Shown: one piece after another, positions 57,684 through 64,000 of the stretch
Layout of the letters: each line of letters begins with the position of its first letter
Numbering within the stretch: the first letter of the stretch is position 1
Assembly (NCBI GenBank): GCA_023955335.1
Contig: JAGSGF010000006.1
Coordinates: 32,469-96,468, forward strand
Length of the DNA stretch: 64,000 nt
Source of the DNA: Yoonia sp.
GTDB lineage: Bacteria > Pseudomonadota > Alphaproteobacteria > Rhodobacterales > Rhodobacteraceae
Direction: 5' to 3'
The notes under the pieces: generated by a model
What the model saw: only the letters and a program-made list of their open reading frames with translations
What the model was told of the DNA's origin: nothing
Database searches by the model: none
Made by a program: the position numbers and the translations under genes

Positions 57684-58535
57684 CTATCTTTGGCATTGCG
57701 GACAAAAGAATGACGAGCGCCCCGACTGGACGATTCGGTTAATTGTCTTTTGACATCCGTCAGTTGGACACGGATTTCCCTCTTGATCATACACTGCAAA
57801 ATTATGTTGAAAATATCCCAATTCGCCGTTTGCCTGCCGATAATCGCGCAAAGATGAGCCGCCTGCGGCGATCGCCTCGTCCAAAACTTCGCGGATCAAA
57901 GGCACCAAAGATCGGATGCGTTTGGCGCTGACATCACCCGCCTTGCGCACCGGATGAATGCCCGCACGATGTAACACCTCGCAAACATAGATATTACCAA
58001 GGCCCGAAACGATCCGTTGATCCAGCAATGCCGATTTGATCGGGGTATTGCGCCCCTTAAGGCGAGCGACCAAGTAATCTTCGTCAAATGCATTCCCAAG
58101 CGGCTCTGGCCCAAGATCACGTATTAACCAGAAATCAGCCTCCGCTCCCGTCGCCATCAGGTCCATTGCACCAAACCGACGGGCGTCATTGAACGTGATC
58201 CGAGCATCATTCGCCATATGGAACACCACATGGTCATGCTTGGCCGCTACCGGATGAGGATGATGAAAATCGCCAACAGTATGCCCCGATATCGTCATGC
58301 GACCAGACATGCCCAAATGGATCAGCAACGTCTCTCTACTATCCAGATCGGCCAGAATGTATTTCGACCGGCGACGCAGGCGCAGAACTGTTTTACCAGT
58401 TAGCCGATCCGCCATGCCTTCGGGGAACGGCCAGCGCAAATCTGGGCGGTTCACGTCGGCGCGGCTGATCTGCACACCTTCCATTACAGGCGCCAACCCG
58501 CGGCGAACCGTCTCGACCTCTGGTAATTCGGGCAT
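57684..58535 (-). CDS. mutM: Formamidopyrimidine-DNA glycosylase
   Basis: 283 residues from ATG 58535, giving the required N-terminus after Met removal (PELPEVETV, where Pro is the catalytic amine). The helix-two-turn-helix region is [20 protein letters not shown] and the C-terminal zinc finger is four cysteines (CPTDGC ... FFCPQC). It removes 8-oxoguanine and nicks the site. The frame stays open for 690 bases upstream, but that is the shadow of ubiE on the other strand. Confidence 0.96.
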   Translation of the reverse strand: MPELPEVETVRRGLAPVMEGVQISRADVNRPDLRWPFPEGMADRLTGKTVLRLRRRSKYILADLDSRETLLIHLGMSGRMTISGHTVGDFHHPHPVAAKHDHVVFHMANDARITFNDARRFGAMDLMATGAEADFWLIRDLGPEPLGNAFDEDYLVARLKGRNTPIKSALLDQRIVSGLGNIYVCEVLHRAGIHPVRKAGDVSAKRIRSLVPLIREVLDEAIAAGGSSLRDYRQANGELGYFQHNFAVYDQEGNPCPTDGCQKTINRIVQSGRSSFFCPQCQR

Positions 58536-58619
58536 GGGACACTTTCTATAAGGATGCAGGCGGGATATAGCGCATTTGAACCCGATAGTTAGGGACACCG
58601 CAAAGGACGACAAGCCCCG

Positions 58620-59363
58620 ATGACCGAAAACACCACACACTTTGGTTTTGAAACCGTCCGTGAAGACGAAAAAGCGGGGCGCGTGCAAGGCGTGTTCTCT
58701 TCCGTCGCCAGCAAATACGACATCATGAACGATGTAATGTCCGTTGGTATTCACCGCATCTGGAAAGAAGCAATGATGGATTGGCTTGCACCGCGTGCAG
58801 GGCAAAAGCTGTTGGATGTGGCCGGCGGCACGGGCGATATTTCGTTCAAATTCTTGGGTCGCGCTGGGTCTGGGCACGCGACGGTCTGCGACATTACCGA
58901 ATCCATGCTGGTTGCCGGAAAAACCCGTGCAGAGGCCGCTACGATGTCCGACAGCCTTGATTGGGTTGTGGGCGACGCGATGGCGCTGCCCTTTGCGGAC
59001 AACACATTTGACGTCTACACGATCAGCTTTGGCATTCGAAACGTGACTCGCCCGCAAGACGCGCTCAACGAAGCGTTCCGCGTACTGCGCCCCGGTGGCC
59101 GTTTGATGGTGTTGGAGTTCAGCCATCTGCCAAGCCCGATGATGCAGACCGCCTATGACGCCTATTCGTTCAATGTGATCCCGCGAATGGGGCAGTTGAT
59201 CGCGAATGATCGGGACAGTTACCAATATCTGGTCGAATCGATCCGCAAGTTCCCTGATCAGGAAACGTTCCTTGAGATGGTGAAAACCGCAGGGTTTGAA
59301 AACGCAAAATACCGCAACCTGTCACTGGGTATCGCCGCGCTTCATTCCGGTTGGAAACTTTAA
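58620..59363 (+). CDS. ubiE: Ubiquinone/menaquinone C-methyltransferase UbiE
   Basis: 247 residues. SAM-binding motifs: [40 protein letters not shown] and the signature [20 protein letters not shown]. It opens with [20 protein letters not shown]. UbiE methylates the ring carbon of the ubiquinone precursor. It is divergent from mutM and followed by ubiB one base after its stop (TAACATG). Confidence 0.96.
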   Translation: MTENTTHFGFETVREDEKAGRVQGVFSSVASKYDIMNDVMSVGIHRIWKEAMMDWLAPRAGQKLLDVAGGTGDISFKFLGRAGSGHATVCDITESMLVAGKTRAEAATMSDSLDWVVGDAMALPFADNTFDVYTISFGIRNVTRPQDALNEAFRVLRPGGRLMVLEFSHLPSPMMQTAYDAYSFNVIPRMGQLIANDRDSYQYLVESIRKFPDQETFLEMVKTAGFENAKYRNLSLGIAALHSGWKL

Positions 59364-59364
59364 C

Positions 59365-60894
59365 ATGCGCGGTCCGCACAACATTATCCGGCTGATCCGG
59401 ACTGGCGCGACACTGGAACGAACCGGCGCGATGGGCATCATACTGGATGCATTCGAGGCTGGGCCACTATTACGTATTGTCGTCCGCACAGTTGTTTGGC
59501 CGTTCCAATGGCTGGGGTATAAGGGCGACCCTTCAATGCCGCCTGCCCCACGCGCACTGACGGCCCTTGGGCCTGCATATATCAAATTCGGACAGGTTTT
59601 ATCAACGCGCCCTGATGTCGTTGGCGACGAACTCGCCGTGCAAATGCGGGTTCTGCAAGACAAGCTTCCGCCATTTTCGATGGAAGAATCGCGCGCTGAA
59701 ATCTTGCGCGAATTGGGTCAACCTGTCGAAGAACTTTTCAGCAGCTTTTCTGATCCTGTCGCCGCCGCGTCACTGGCCCAAGTGCACAAAGCTCACCTTG
59801 CAGACACAGGCGAAGCAGTTGCCGTGAAAATTCTACGTCCTGGGATTGAACGTGCGTTCCGGCGGGACATTGACGCGTTCTACTTTGCGGCAAGTACCAT
59901 TGAATTGCTGTCCCCATCGTCGCGCCGCTTGCGTCCGATGGATGTGATCACCCATTTCGAAGGTGTGGTCATGGGCGAATTGGATTTGCGGCTCGAAAGC
60001 TCTGCAGCGTCCGAATTCGCGGCGAATACACAAGACGATGCTGGTTTTGATGTCCCAAAAATTCGGTGGCACCTGTCTGGTCGCCGCGTAATGACCCTCG
60101 ACTGGGTTGAAGGCACAAATATTGGCGATAACGCAGCGCTGGATGCCGCGGGTCATGACCGACGTGCGCTTGCCGCCCGCGTCCTACAATTGTTTCTTAA
60201 CCACGCACTGCGCGACGGATTTTTCCACGGGGACATGCACCAAGGCAACCTCAAGGTCGCCGCAAATGGCGATATCGTTGCCTATGATTTCGGAATTATG
60301 GGGCAGATCGACGAATATACGCGCCGCGTCTATGCTGAAATTTTATTCGGGTTTATTCGCAAAGATTATGCGCGTGTCGCTCAGGTTCATTTTGAAGCTG
60401 GCTATGTTCCGGCGCACATGGACGTTGACGCATTCGCCCGTGCATTGCGTGCCGTTGGCGAACCCATCTTCGGAATGGACGCAAGTCGCATTTCGATGGC
60501 ACGCCTGCTGTCTTACCTGTTCGAAGTCACCCAGCGATTTGGTATGGAAACACGGACCGAGCTGATTCTGCTTCAAAGAACAATGGTCGTCGTAGAGGGC
60601 GTCGCCCGCTCGCTTGATCCGCATATGAACCTTTGGCACGATGCCCGACCTGTTGTTGAAAACTACATCAAAGAATCGATCGGACCAAAGGCGTTGGCAA
60701 AAGACTTGGCCGCAACGTTGCGCGTGTTGACCCGATTCGGTCCGCTTTTGCCAAAGCTCGCCGAGGACGCCCTGATACGGCAGAACAACCCCGTGACGCC
60801 GCCCAAGCCACAACGCCGTCGCGCACGGTTGGCATGGATGGCACTTGGGGCTGTATTAGCCGGAGCAGCCGTTCTTTTGATTCAAGCGCTTTAA
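59365..60894 (+). CDS. ubiB: Ubiquinone biosynthesis kinase-like ATPase UbiB
   Basis: 509 residues from ATG 59365; the frame is open into ubiE, but this start gives MRGPHNIIRLIRTG. ADCK/ABC1 motifs: KFGQVLSTRPDVVG (KxGQ), the Ala-rich loop AAASLAQVHKAHL, EAVAVKILRPGI, HGDMHQGNL and the metal DFGIMG. A C-terminal hydrophobic helix (LAWMALGAVLAGAAVLLIQA) anchors it. UbiB extracts or organises CoQ intermediates at the membrane using ATP. The stop overlaps flgD by four bases, convergent. Confidence 0.96.
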   Translation: MRGPHNIIRLIRTGATLERTGAMGIILDAFEAGPLLRIVVRTVVWPFQWLGYKGDPSMPPAPRALTALGPAYIKFGQVLSTRPDVVGDELAVQMRVLQDKLPPFSMEESRAEILRELGQPVEELFSSFSDPVAAASLAQVHKAHLADTGEAVAVKILRPGIERAFRRDIDAFYFAASTIELLSPSSRRLRPMDVITHFEGVVMGELDLRLESSAASEFAANTQDDAGFDVPKIRWHLSGRRVMTLDWVEGTNIGDNAALDAAGHDRRALAARVLQLFLNHALRDGFFHGDMHQGNLKVAANGDIVAYDFGIMGQIDEYTRRVYAEILFGFIRKDYARVAQVHFEAGYVPAHMDVDAFARALRAVGEPIFGMDASRISMARLLSYLFEVTQRFGMETRTELILLQRTMVVVEGVARSLDPHMNLWHDARPVVENYIKESIGPKALAKDLAATLRVLTRFGPLLPKLAEDALIRQNNPVTPPKPQRRRARLAWMALGAVLAGAAVLLIQAL

Positions 60895-61553
60895 AGTGAT
60901 GGATCACGCAACGCGCTGACCTGACTGGTCGCAATTGCAGCACCGCCTTGGAGAATAAGAACGATTTCGCCGCCCTGCGATCTCACTTCGGTGACGGTGC
61001 TATAAACATCAACAGCATCTTGGGCCAAGATATCTTCGCCGGAATAGCTAACAACTTCAAATGAATAGAGCCCAAGTTCACGTGGGTACCCGTCCGCATC
61101 TAGCCCAGACCACTCTAAGGGTTCCGCGCTAATAGGGACATCAAATCTGTCGACTTCGCTGCCATCTTCGTTCGTCACGATAATCTCCGCTCGCTCTGCA
61201 ATCGTGACTGGATTTGGCGCCAAAGTGATTGCGTCTCCAGCGAAATACGCGGCAACTGGCGCACGTGCCTCTTTACCAACCCAAGCAGCCATCTGGGCCA
61301 TGCCGCTTGACCCCAATTGCGTGGCCAAACTACGAAGCAGGTCGTTGGTCTGCACTTGCTGCTCAACCCCCGAAAAAGTTGCCAACTGGACCGCGTAGTC
61401 AGATGAATCAACCGGATTTAGAGGATCCTGATTTTCCATTTGTACGGTCAACATTCGCAAAAAGGTTTCAAAATCCGAACTGATCGCCGTACTATCTGTG
61501 GCCTGCGTTGCTAATGACGGTCCACGCGACGTATTTGCTTGGGTGATTTCCAT
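60891..61553 (-). CDS. flgD: Flagellar hook-capping scaffold protein FlgD
   Basis: 220 residues. The N-terminal signature is FETFLRMLTVQMENQDPLNP with DYAVQLATFSGVEQQVQTND, as in FlgD. The C-terminal half is a beta-rich FlgD_ig/Tudor-like region. FlgD caps the growing hook and lets FlgE subunits assemble. AAGGAG lies upstream of the ATG. It follows fliK on the same strand after ten bases, so hook cap and hook-length control are made together. Confidence 0.93.
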   Translation of the reverse strand: MEITQANTSRGPSLATQATDSTAISSDFETFLRMLTVQMENQDPLNPVDSSDYAVQLATFSGVEQQVQTNDLLRSLATQLGSSGMAQMAAWVGKEARAPVAAYFAGDAITLAPNPVTIAERAEIIVTNEDGSEVDRFDVPISAEPLEWSGLDADGYPRELGLYSFEVVSYSGEDILAQDAVDVYSTVTEVRSQGGEIVLILQGGAAIATSQVSALRDPSL

Positions 61554-61562
61554 GATATCTCC

Positions 61563-62864
61563 TTAAAGACGTAAATCTAGGCCGCTTTGGTTAGCGTTTG
61601 TTGACGAGGGCGAGGGCGCATCCAGATGTAGATTCTCTTGCTCGGTGATCTGCTCTGGATTTGTTTGGCCTTCGTGGTCACCGTCACCTCGCCCTTCAAA
61701 GCTAAAGCCAACGTTCTCGTAACCAAGCTCTCGCATTTCTTGAGCAAGCATATCAATGTGGCGACGCATAAGGTCTTGGGTCTCTGCGCGCTCGGTCGTG
61801 ATTGCAACGGCCATAATCCCGTCCTGCGTCGTAATTGCCAATTTAACCCGCCCAAGTTCTTCGGGATTCAATATAAGCGATGTGACACCGTCCTGCGTTT
61901 TGTGCACGGCGACAGCTAACTGCTGGGCGGTGGCAGGCGTGTACGTCTGGGTCGTGTTACGCGCGTCGGCCGGATGCGCTGTGTTCAACGGACCCACCTT
62001 TTGAACATCCAGTGCGGAAAACGAAAGTGCGTTTTCGACAGCCCCCCCATCCACAGCTATCGACTTCACTGTCCCTATTGGAACCGACGAATCGGCAGGC
62101 AACGACGAGAAAATTACCGCACTCATTGACGGGTGTGGGTTTTGATCATGGCGCATAGGAACACTTGGAACGACCCGATCGACTTCGGGCAGTGAAATCT
62201 GCGCTGGGGTTGGTAGCGGGTCATTTCGTTTTGGCGGATCAAGCACTATACCGGACCCTCGCATCGCCACTGCTGGCAAAACCTGAATCGGCTTACTGGC
62301 ATCTGGAGCGATTAATCCATCCTCCACAAGAATGGCAGGTGCTGATTTCGATGACGACGATGGTGGTGGCGTAATTTGCCTTGCTGCCGCCCAAATTGGT
62401 TCGGCCAGTACTTTTTCTGTCGGAAAGATTGGATTTTCCCTAAACGCATGACGCGTTGATACACCATCCATGAAAGGCAGCCCTGCGCTTTTGGAATGCA
62501 ATTCGACGTCAAAATCGTTGGGTAACATTGTCAGATCCGGATTTGAGCCGCGTTTGCGCATTTCTGCATTCGGTCTCTCAGACTGTAGATTGACCGACAA
62601 CAAGTCAGCTTCCATCTGATCCTCAAACTGCAAAACTTCCGGACTAGACGGATCAGGAAGCATTTCATTTTCATCAGAAATGCCCTCCTCTGAATCCTTC
62701 TCTGCCTGCGCCATCTGCTCGACGTCAGGCGTTGGTTCAGCAAAATTTTCACCTATCAAAAGATCCTTCAAGACCTGCGCAAAATCACCTGCCTGGCGGC
62801 GGACAGCTGGCGTACCGAGATCCGAAACGGTGGGCGCGATCTGTGTCGTTGGGGCGATATACAT
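61563..62864 (-). CDS. fliK: Flagellar hook-length control protein FliK
   Basis: 433 residues. A long low-complexity, Pro/Ser/Asp-rich N-terminal ruler region is followed by a folded C-terminal domain with LNPEELGRVKLAITTQDGIM and MLAQEMRELGYENVGFSFEG, the typical FliK motif that switches export specificity. The N-terminal part is little conserved, as usual. It is first of the fliK-flgD pair and divergent from the flgJ-like gene. Confidence 0.92.
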   Translation of the reverse strand: MYIAPTTQIAPTVSDLGTPAVRRQAGDFAQVLKDLLIGENFAEPTPDVEQMAQAEKDSEEGISDENEMLPDPSSPEVLQFEDQMEADLLSVNLQSERPNAEMRKRGSNPDLTMLPNDFDVELHSKSAGLPFMDGVSTRHAFRENPIFPTEKVLAEPIWAAARQITPPPSSSSKSAPAILVEDGLIAPDASKPIQVLPAVAMRGSGIVLDPPKRNDPLPTPAQISLPEVDRVVPSVPMRHDQNPHPSMSAVIFSSLPADSSVPIGTVKSIAVDGGAVENALSFSALDVQKVGPLNTAHPADARNTTQTYTPATAQQLAVAVHKTQDGVTSLILNPEELGRVKLAITTQDGIMAVAITTERAETQDLMRRHIDMLAQEMRELGYENVGFSFEGRGDGDHEGQTNPEQITEQENLHLDAPSPSSTNANQSGLDLRL

Positions 62865-62970
62865 ACGGGCTCCGTCAATTTTTATTTCCTCATTTTTAAT
62901 CGAATATCCTTACCGATTTATTTACCGCCTAGGAGCATTGTTGAAAAAAATCGCAATACGGATTCGCATA

Positions 62971-63261
62971 ATGACAATTGTTCCAACGCTTCCACCTCCA
63001 CACTTTAGTGCGACGCAAAAAATTGATTCTGTAGATTCAAAGATGCGCGAAGCTGCAGAGAATCTGGAGGCGACTTTTTTGTCGGAGATGCTAAAATCAG
63101 CCGGTCTTGGCGCATCGCGTTCCACATTTGGAGGTGGAATAGGCGAGGATCAATTCTCTTCTTTCCTCCGCGAAGCACAGGCAAAGGACATGGTTAAGTC
63201 TGGCGGAATTGGCCTTGCCGAGGCTTTGTTTGAGGCGATGAAGGCAGATATAAATGGTTGA
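62971..63261 (+). CDS. Rod-binding protein, FlgJ N-terminal domain type
   Basis: 96 residues. REAAENLEATFLSEMLKSAG and FGGGIGEDQFSSFLREAQA are the rod-binding domain of FlgJ; the muramidase half of enterobacterial FlgJ is absent, as in most Alphaproteobacteria. It helps rod assembly in the periplasm. ATG 62971 gives a standard N-terminus, but a TTG at 62941 with a better AGGAG site could also start it. The end overlaps the next gene by eight bases. Confidence 0.88.
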   Translation: MTIVPTLPPPHFSATQKIDSVDSKMREAAENLEATFLSEMLKSAGLGASRSTFGGGIGEDQFSSFLREAQAKDMVKSGGIGLAEALFEAMKADING

Positions 63262-63595
63262 TTCTAAAGCTGCACACCTTCTTACTTTATTGAGCCGCGA
63301 ACGAGAGGCGATCATTCGAGCTGATTTTCTAACGGTGGATCAATGCGTCGCGGAGAAAGAAATCCTGCTTGCGACACTTTTAACATCCCCGGTGACCGCA
63401 GGAACGCTCGCCCAGATCCGTATCGCGCTCGAGAAAAACCAGACCCTCCTAAAATCCGCCATCGCGGGCGTCCAAGCGGCACGGACTCGGATCGCGGAGC
63501 TCAAAGACGTCCGAATGGGGCTGCGCGTATATGATCAGGCGGGGCAAATCGCGCAGGTACAAACGCGAAATATTGGCCTTAGCAAACGAAGTTAG
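63254..63595 (+). CDS. FlgN-like flagellar chaperone
   Basis: 113 residues, almost entirely helical: HLLTLLSREREAIIRADFLT near the front, ALEKNQTLLKSAIAGVQAA in the middle, GLRVYDQAGQIAQVQTRN at the end. This pattern matches the short FlgN-type proteins of Rhodobacteraceae, which guard hook-filament junction proteins FlgK and FlgL. The family is weakly conserved, so the assignment is moderate. It overlaps the flgJ-like gene by eight bases and so is coupled to it. Confidence 0.7.
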   Translation: MVDSKAAHLLTLLSREREAIIRADFLTVDQCVAEKEILLATLLTSPVTAGTLAQIRIALEKNQTLLKSAIAGVQAARTRIAELKDVRMGLRVYDQAGQIAQVQTRNIGLSKRS

Positions 63596-63768
63596 AACCG
63601 AGTTATTTCAAATTTTCGCGATCTTCCCGAACGGCATTAAGACCGTATTTACGAACCCTGATGCAGTTTACGATATATCCAAAATGGAACCCCATCAGGC
63701 AATAGCTTTGGGGAAAGTCAGAATGACTTTTCACACGTCACCCTTCGGTTACGTATCCTGAAATCTTT

Positions 63769-63783
63769 GGCGCAAAATGCGCC
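63769..63783 (+). other. Hairpin after the flgJ-flgN pair
   Basis: GGCGCA-aaa-TGCGCC forms a six-pair stem between the flgN-like gene and the motB stub. It has no T-run on the plus strand, so it is at best a weak terminator. Confidence 0.35.
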
Positions 63784-63789
63784 GCCACT

Positions 63790-63897
63790 TCAAAAAAGGC
63801 AGTTATAAATGGCCACTTTCCACGCGCCGCCATGGTGGCCACCCCCTTGGATGACCTTCTTACGTTTGATTATGATCGGCACATTTACAGTCGTCAT
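63790..63897 (-). pseudogene. N-terminal stub of motB
   Basis: From ATG 63897, with AAGGTGG eight bases upstream, the minus strand encodes MTTVNVPIIIKRKKVIQGGG followed by HHGGAWKVA, the exact start of MotB, the stator protein of the flagellar motor. After this the family has YADFVTAMMAFFxxMWLL; here it changes to IYNCLF and stops. No trace of the rest lies in the next 190 bases. The stub is 35 codons of about 290. The ribosome site and codons are intact, so the break looks recent. Confidence 0.78.
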
Positions 63898-64000
63898 CTT
63901 TCACCACCTTGTTTCGCTACCCAAGGCCGATTTAGGGGTCAGGGGATGAAAGGGTGCTTAAAGATTGGATTGTCTTCGAATGCGTTACTTCTGCATTTTA

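Noticed and set aside
58536..59225. Long N-terminal extension of the mutM frame (513 codons in all).
   Set aside because: MutM must start with Pro-Glu after Met; the extension is the antisense shadow of ubiE.
63531..63761. A 76-codon plus-strand frame overlapping the flgN-like gene.
   Set aside because: Its first third is a shadow of the flgN-like gene and the remainder matches nothing known; no ribosome site is seen.
63809..63949. A 46-codon plus-strand frame (MATFHAPPWWPPPWMTFLRL...) with a good ribosome site, first taken as a novel Trp/Pro-rich membrane micro-protein.
   Set aside because: It is the exact antisense of the motB stub (GGAWKVA and neighbours); the odd composition comes from the opposite strand.

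Overview
This is a stretch of alphaproteobacterial chromosome, almost certainly from the Roseobacter group of the Rhodobacteraceae (Loktanella/Yoonia/Octadecabacter-like; this is an inference from protein character, not a database result). Pointers are the mutM-ubiE-ubiB / rpsT-dnaA-dnaN-recF-gyrB neighbourhood, the oxidoreductase-SelD fusion with MnmH, serB facing serC-serA behind a serC-type leader, IalB, and Rhodobacteraceae-style flagellar genes (flgD, fliK, flgJ-like, flgN-like). Gene density is high, strands alternate often, and many neighbours overlap by ATGA or end to end. I saw no rRNA, tRNA, CRISPR array, prophage or intact insertion sequence.

Layout. 1-5.2 kb: 3'-truncated ftsK, a DapC-like aminotransferase, an amidase, and a divergent UbiH-type monooxygenase. 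5.2-7.0 kb: Trm112-like, LON-domain and CnoX-like thioredoxin genes. 7-11.5 kb: SGNH hydrolase, IalB, asparaginase, xthA, rlmN. 11.46-12.54 kb: a decayed carbohydrate locus (Gfo/Idh/MocA dehydrogenase and LacI regulator, both broken). 12.5-21 kb: LOG protein, dapD, dapE, rnr, plus a glutamate-receptor-like binding protein/ion channel gene broken by one in-frame TGA and a Hint-fold protein without its nucleophile. 21-25 kb: rppH, an L,D-transpeptidase, ribA, an OmpR-type regulator, a rhodanese. 25-29 kb: serine biosynthesis (serB, serC, serA). 29.7-32.8 kb: haem biosynthesis (hemC, hemE, hemF). 33-36.7 kb: idi, then convergent mnmH and selD for 2-selenouridine in tRNA. 36.7-41.3 kb: an AttEFGH-like ABC export operon. 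41.6-47.9 kb: thiolase, yaaA, pncA, an Hsp70-like protein, trhO and an AbrB-duplication membrane protein. 48-56.7 kb: the replication gene block. 56.8-60.9 kb: enoyl-CoA hydratase, mutM, ubiE, ubiB. 60.9-64 kb: flagellar hook genes ending in a stub of motB.

Most of the window is conserved housekeeping DNA: cell wall (dapC-like, dapD, dapE, L,D-transpeptidase), quinone, haem, riboflavin, serine and replication functions. The unusual parts are the breaks and leftovers: six gene relics, a nonsense codon in an otherwise well-kept channel gene, a mini-ORF coupled to the Hint gene, a small dispersed intergenic repeat, and a regulatory leader before serC. I found no convincing wholly new multi-gene system; the best leads are the receptor-channel gene, the Hint gene pair, and the motB stub.
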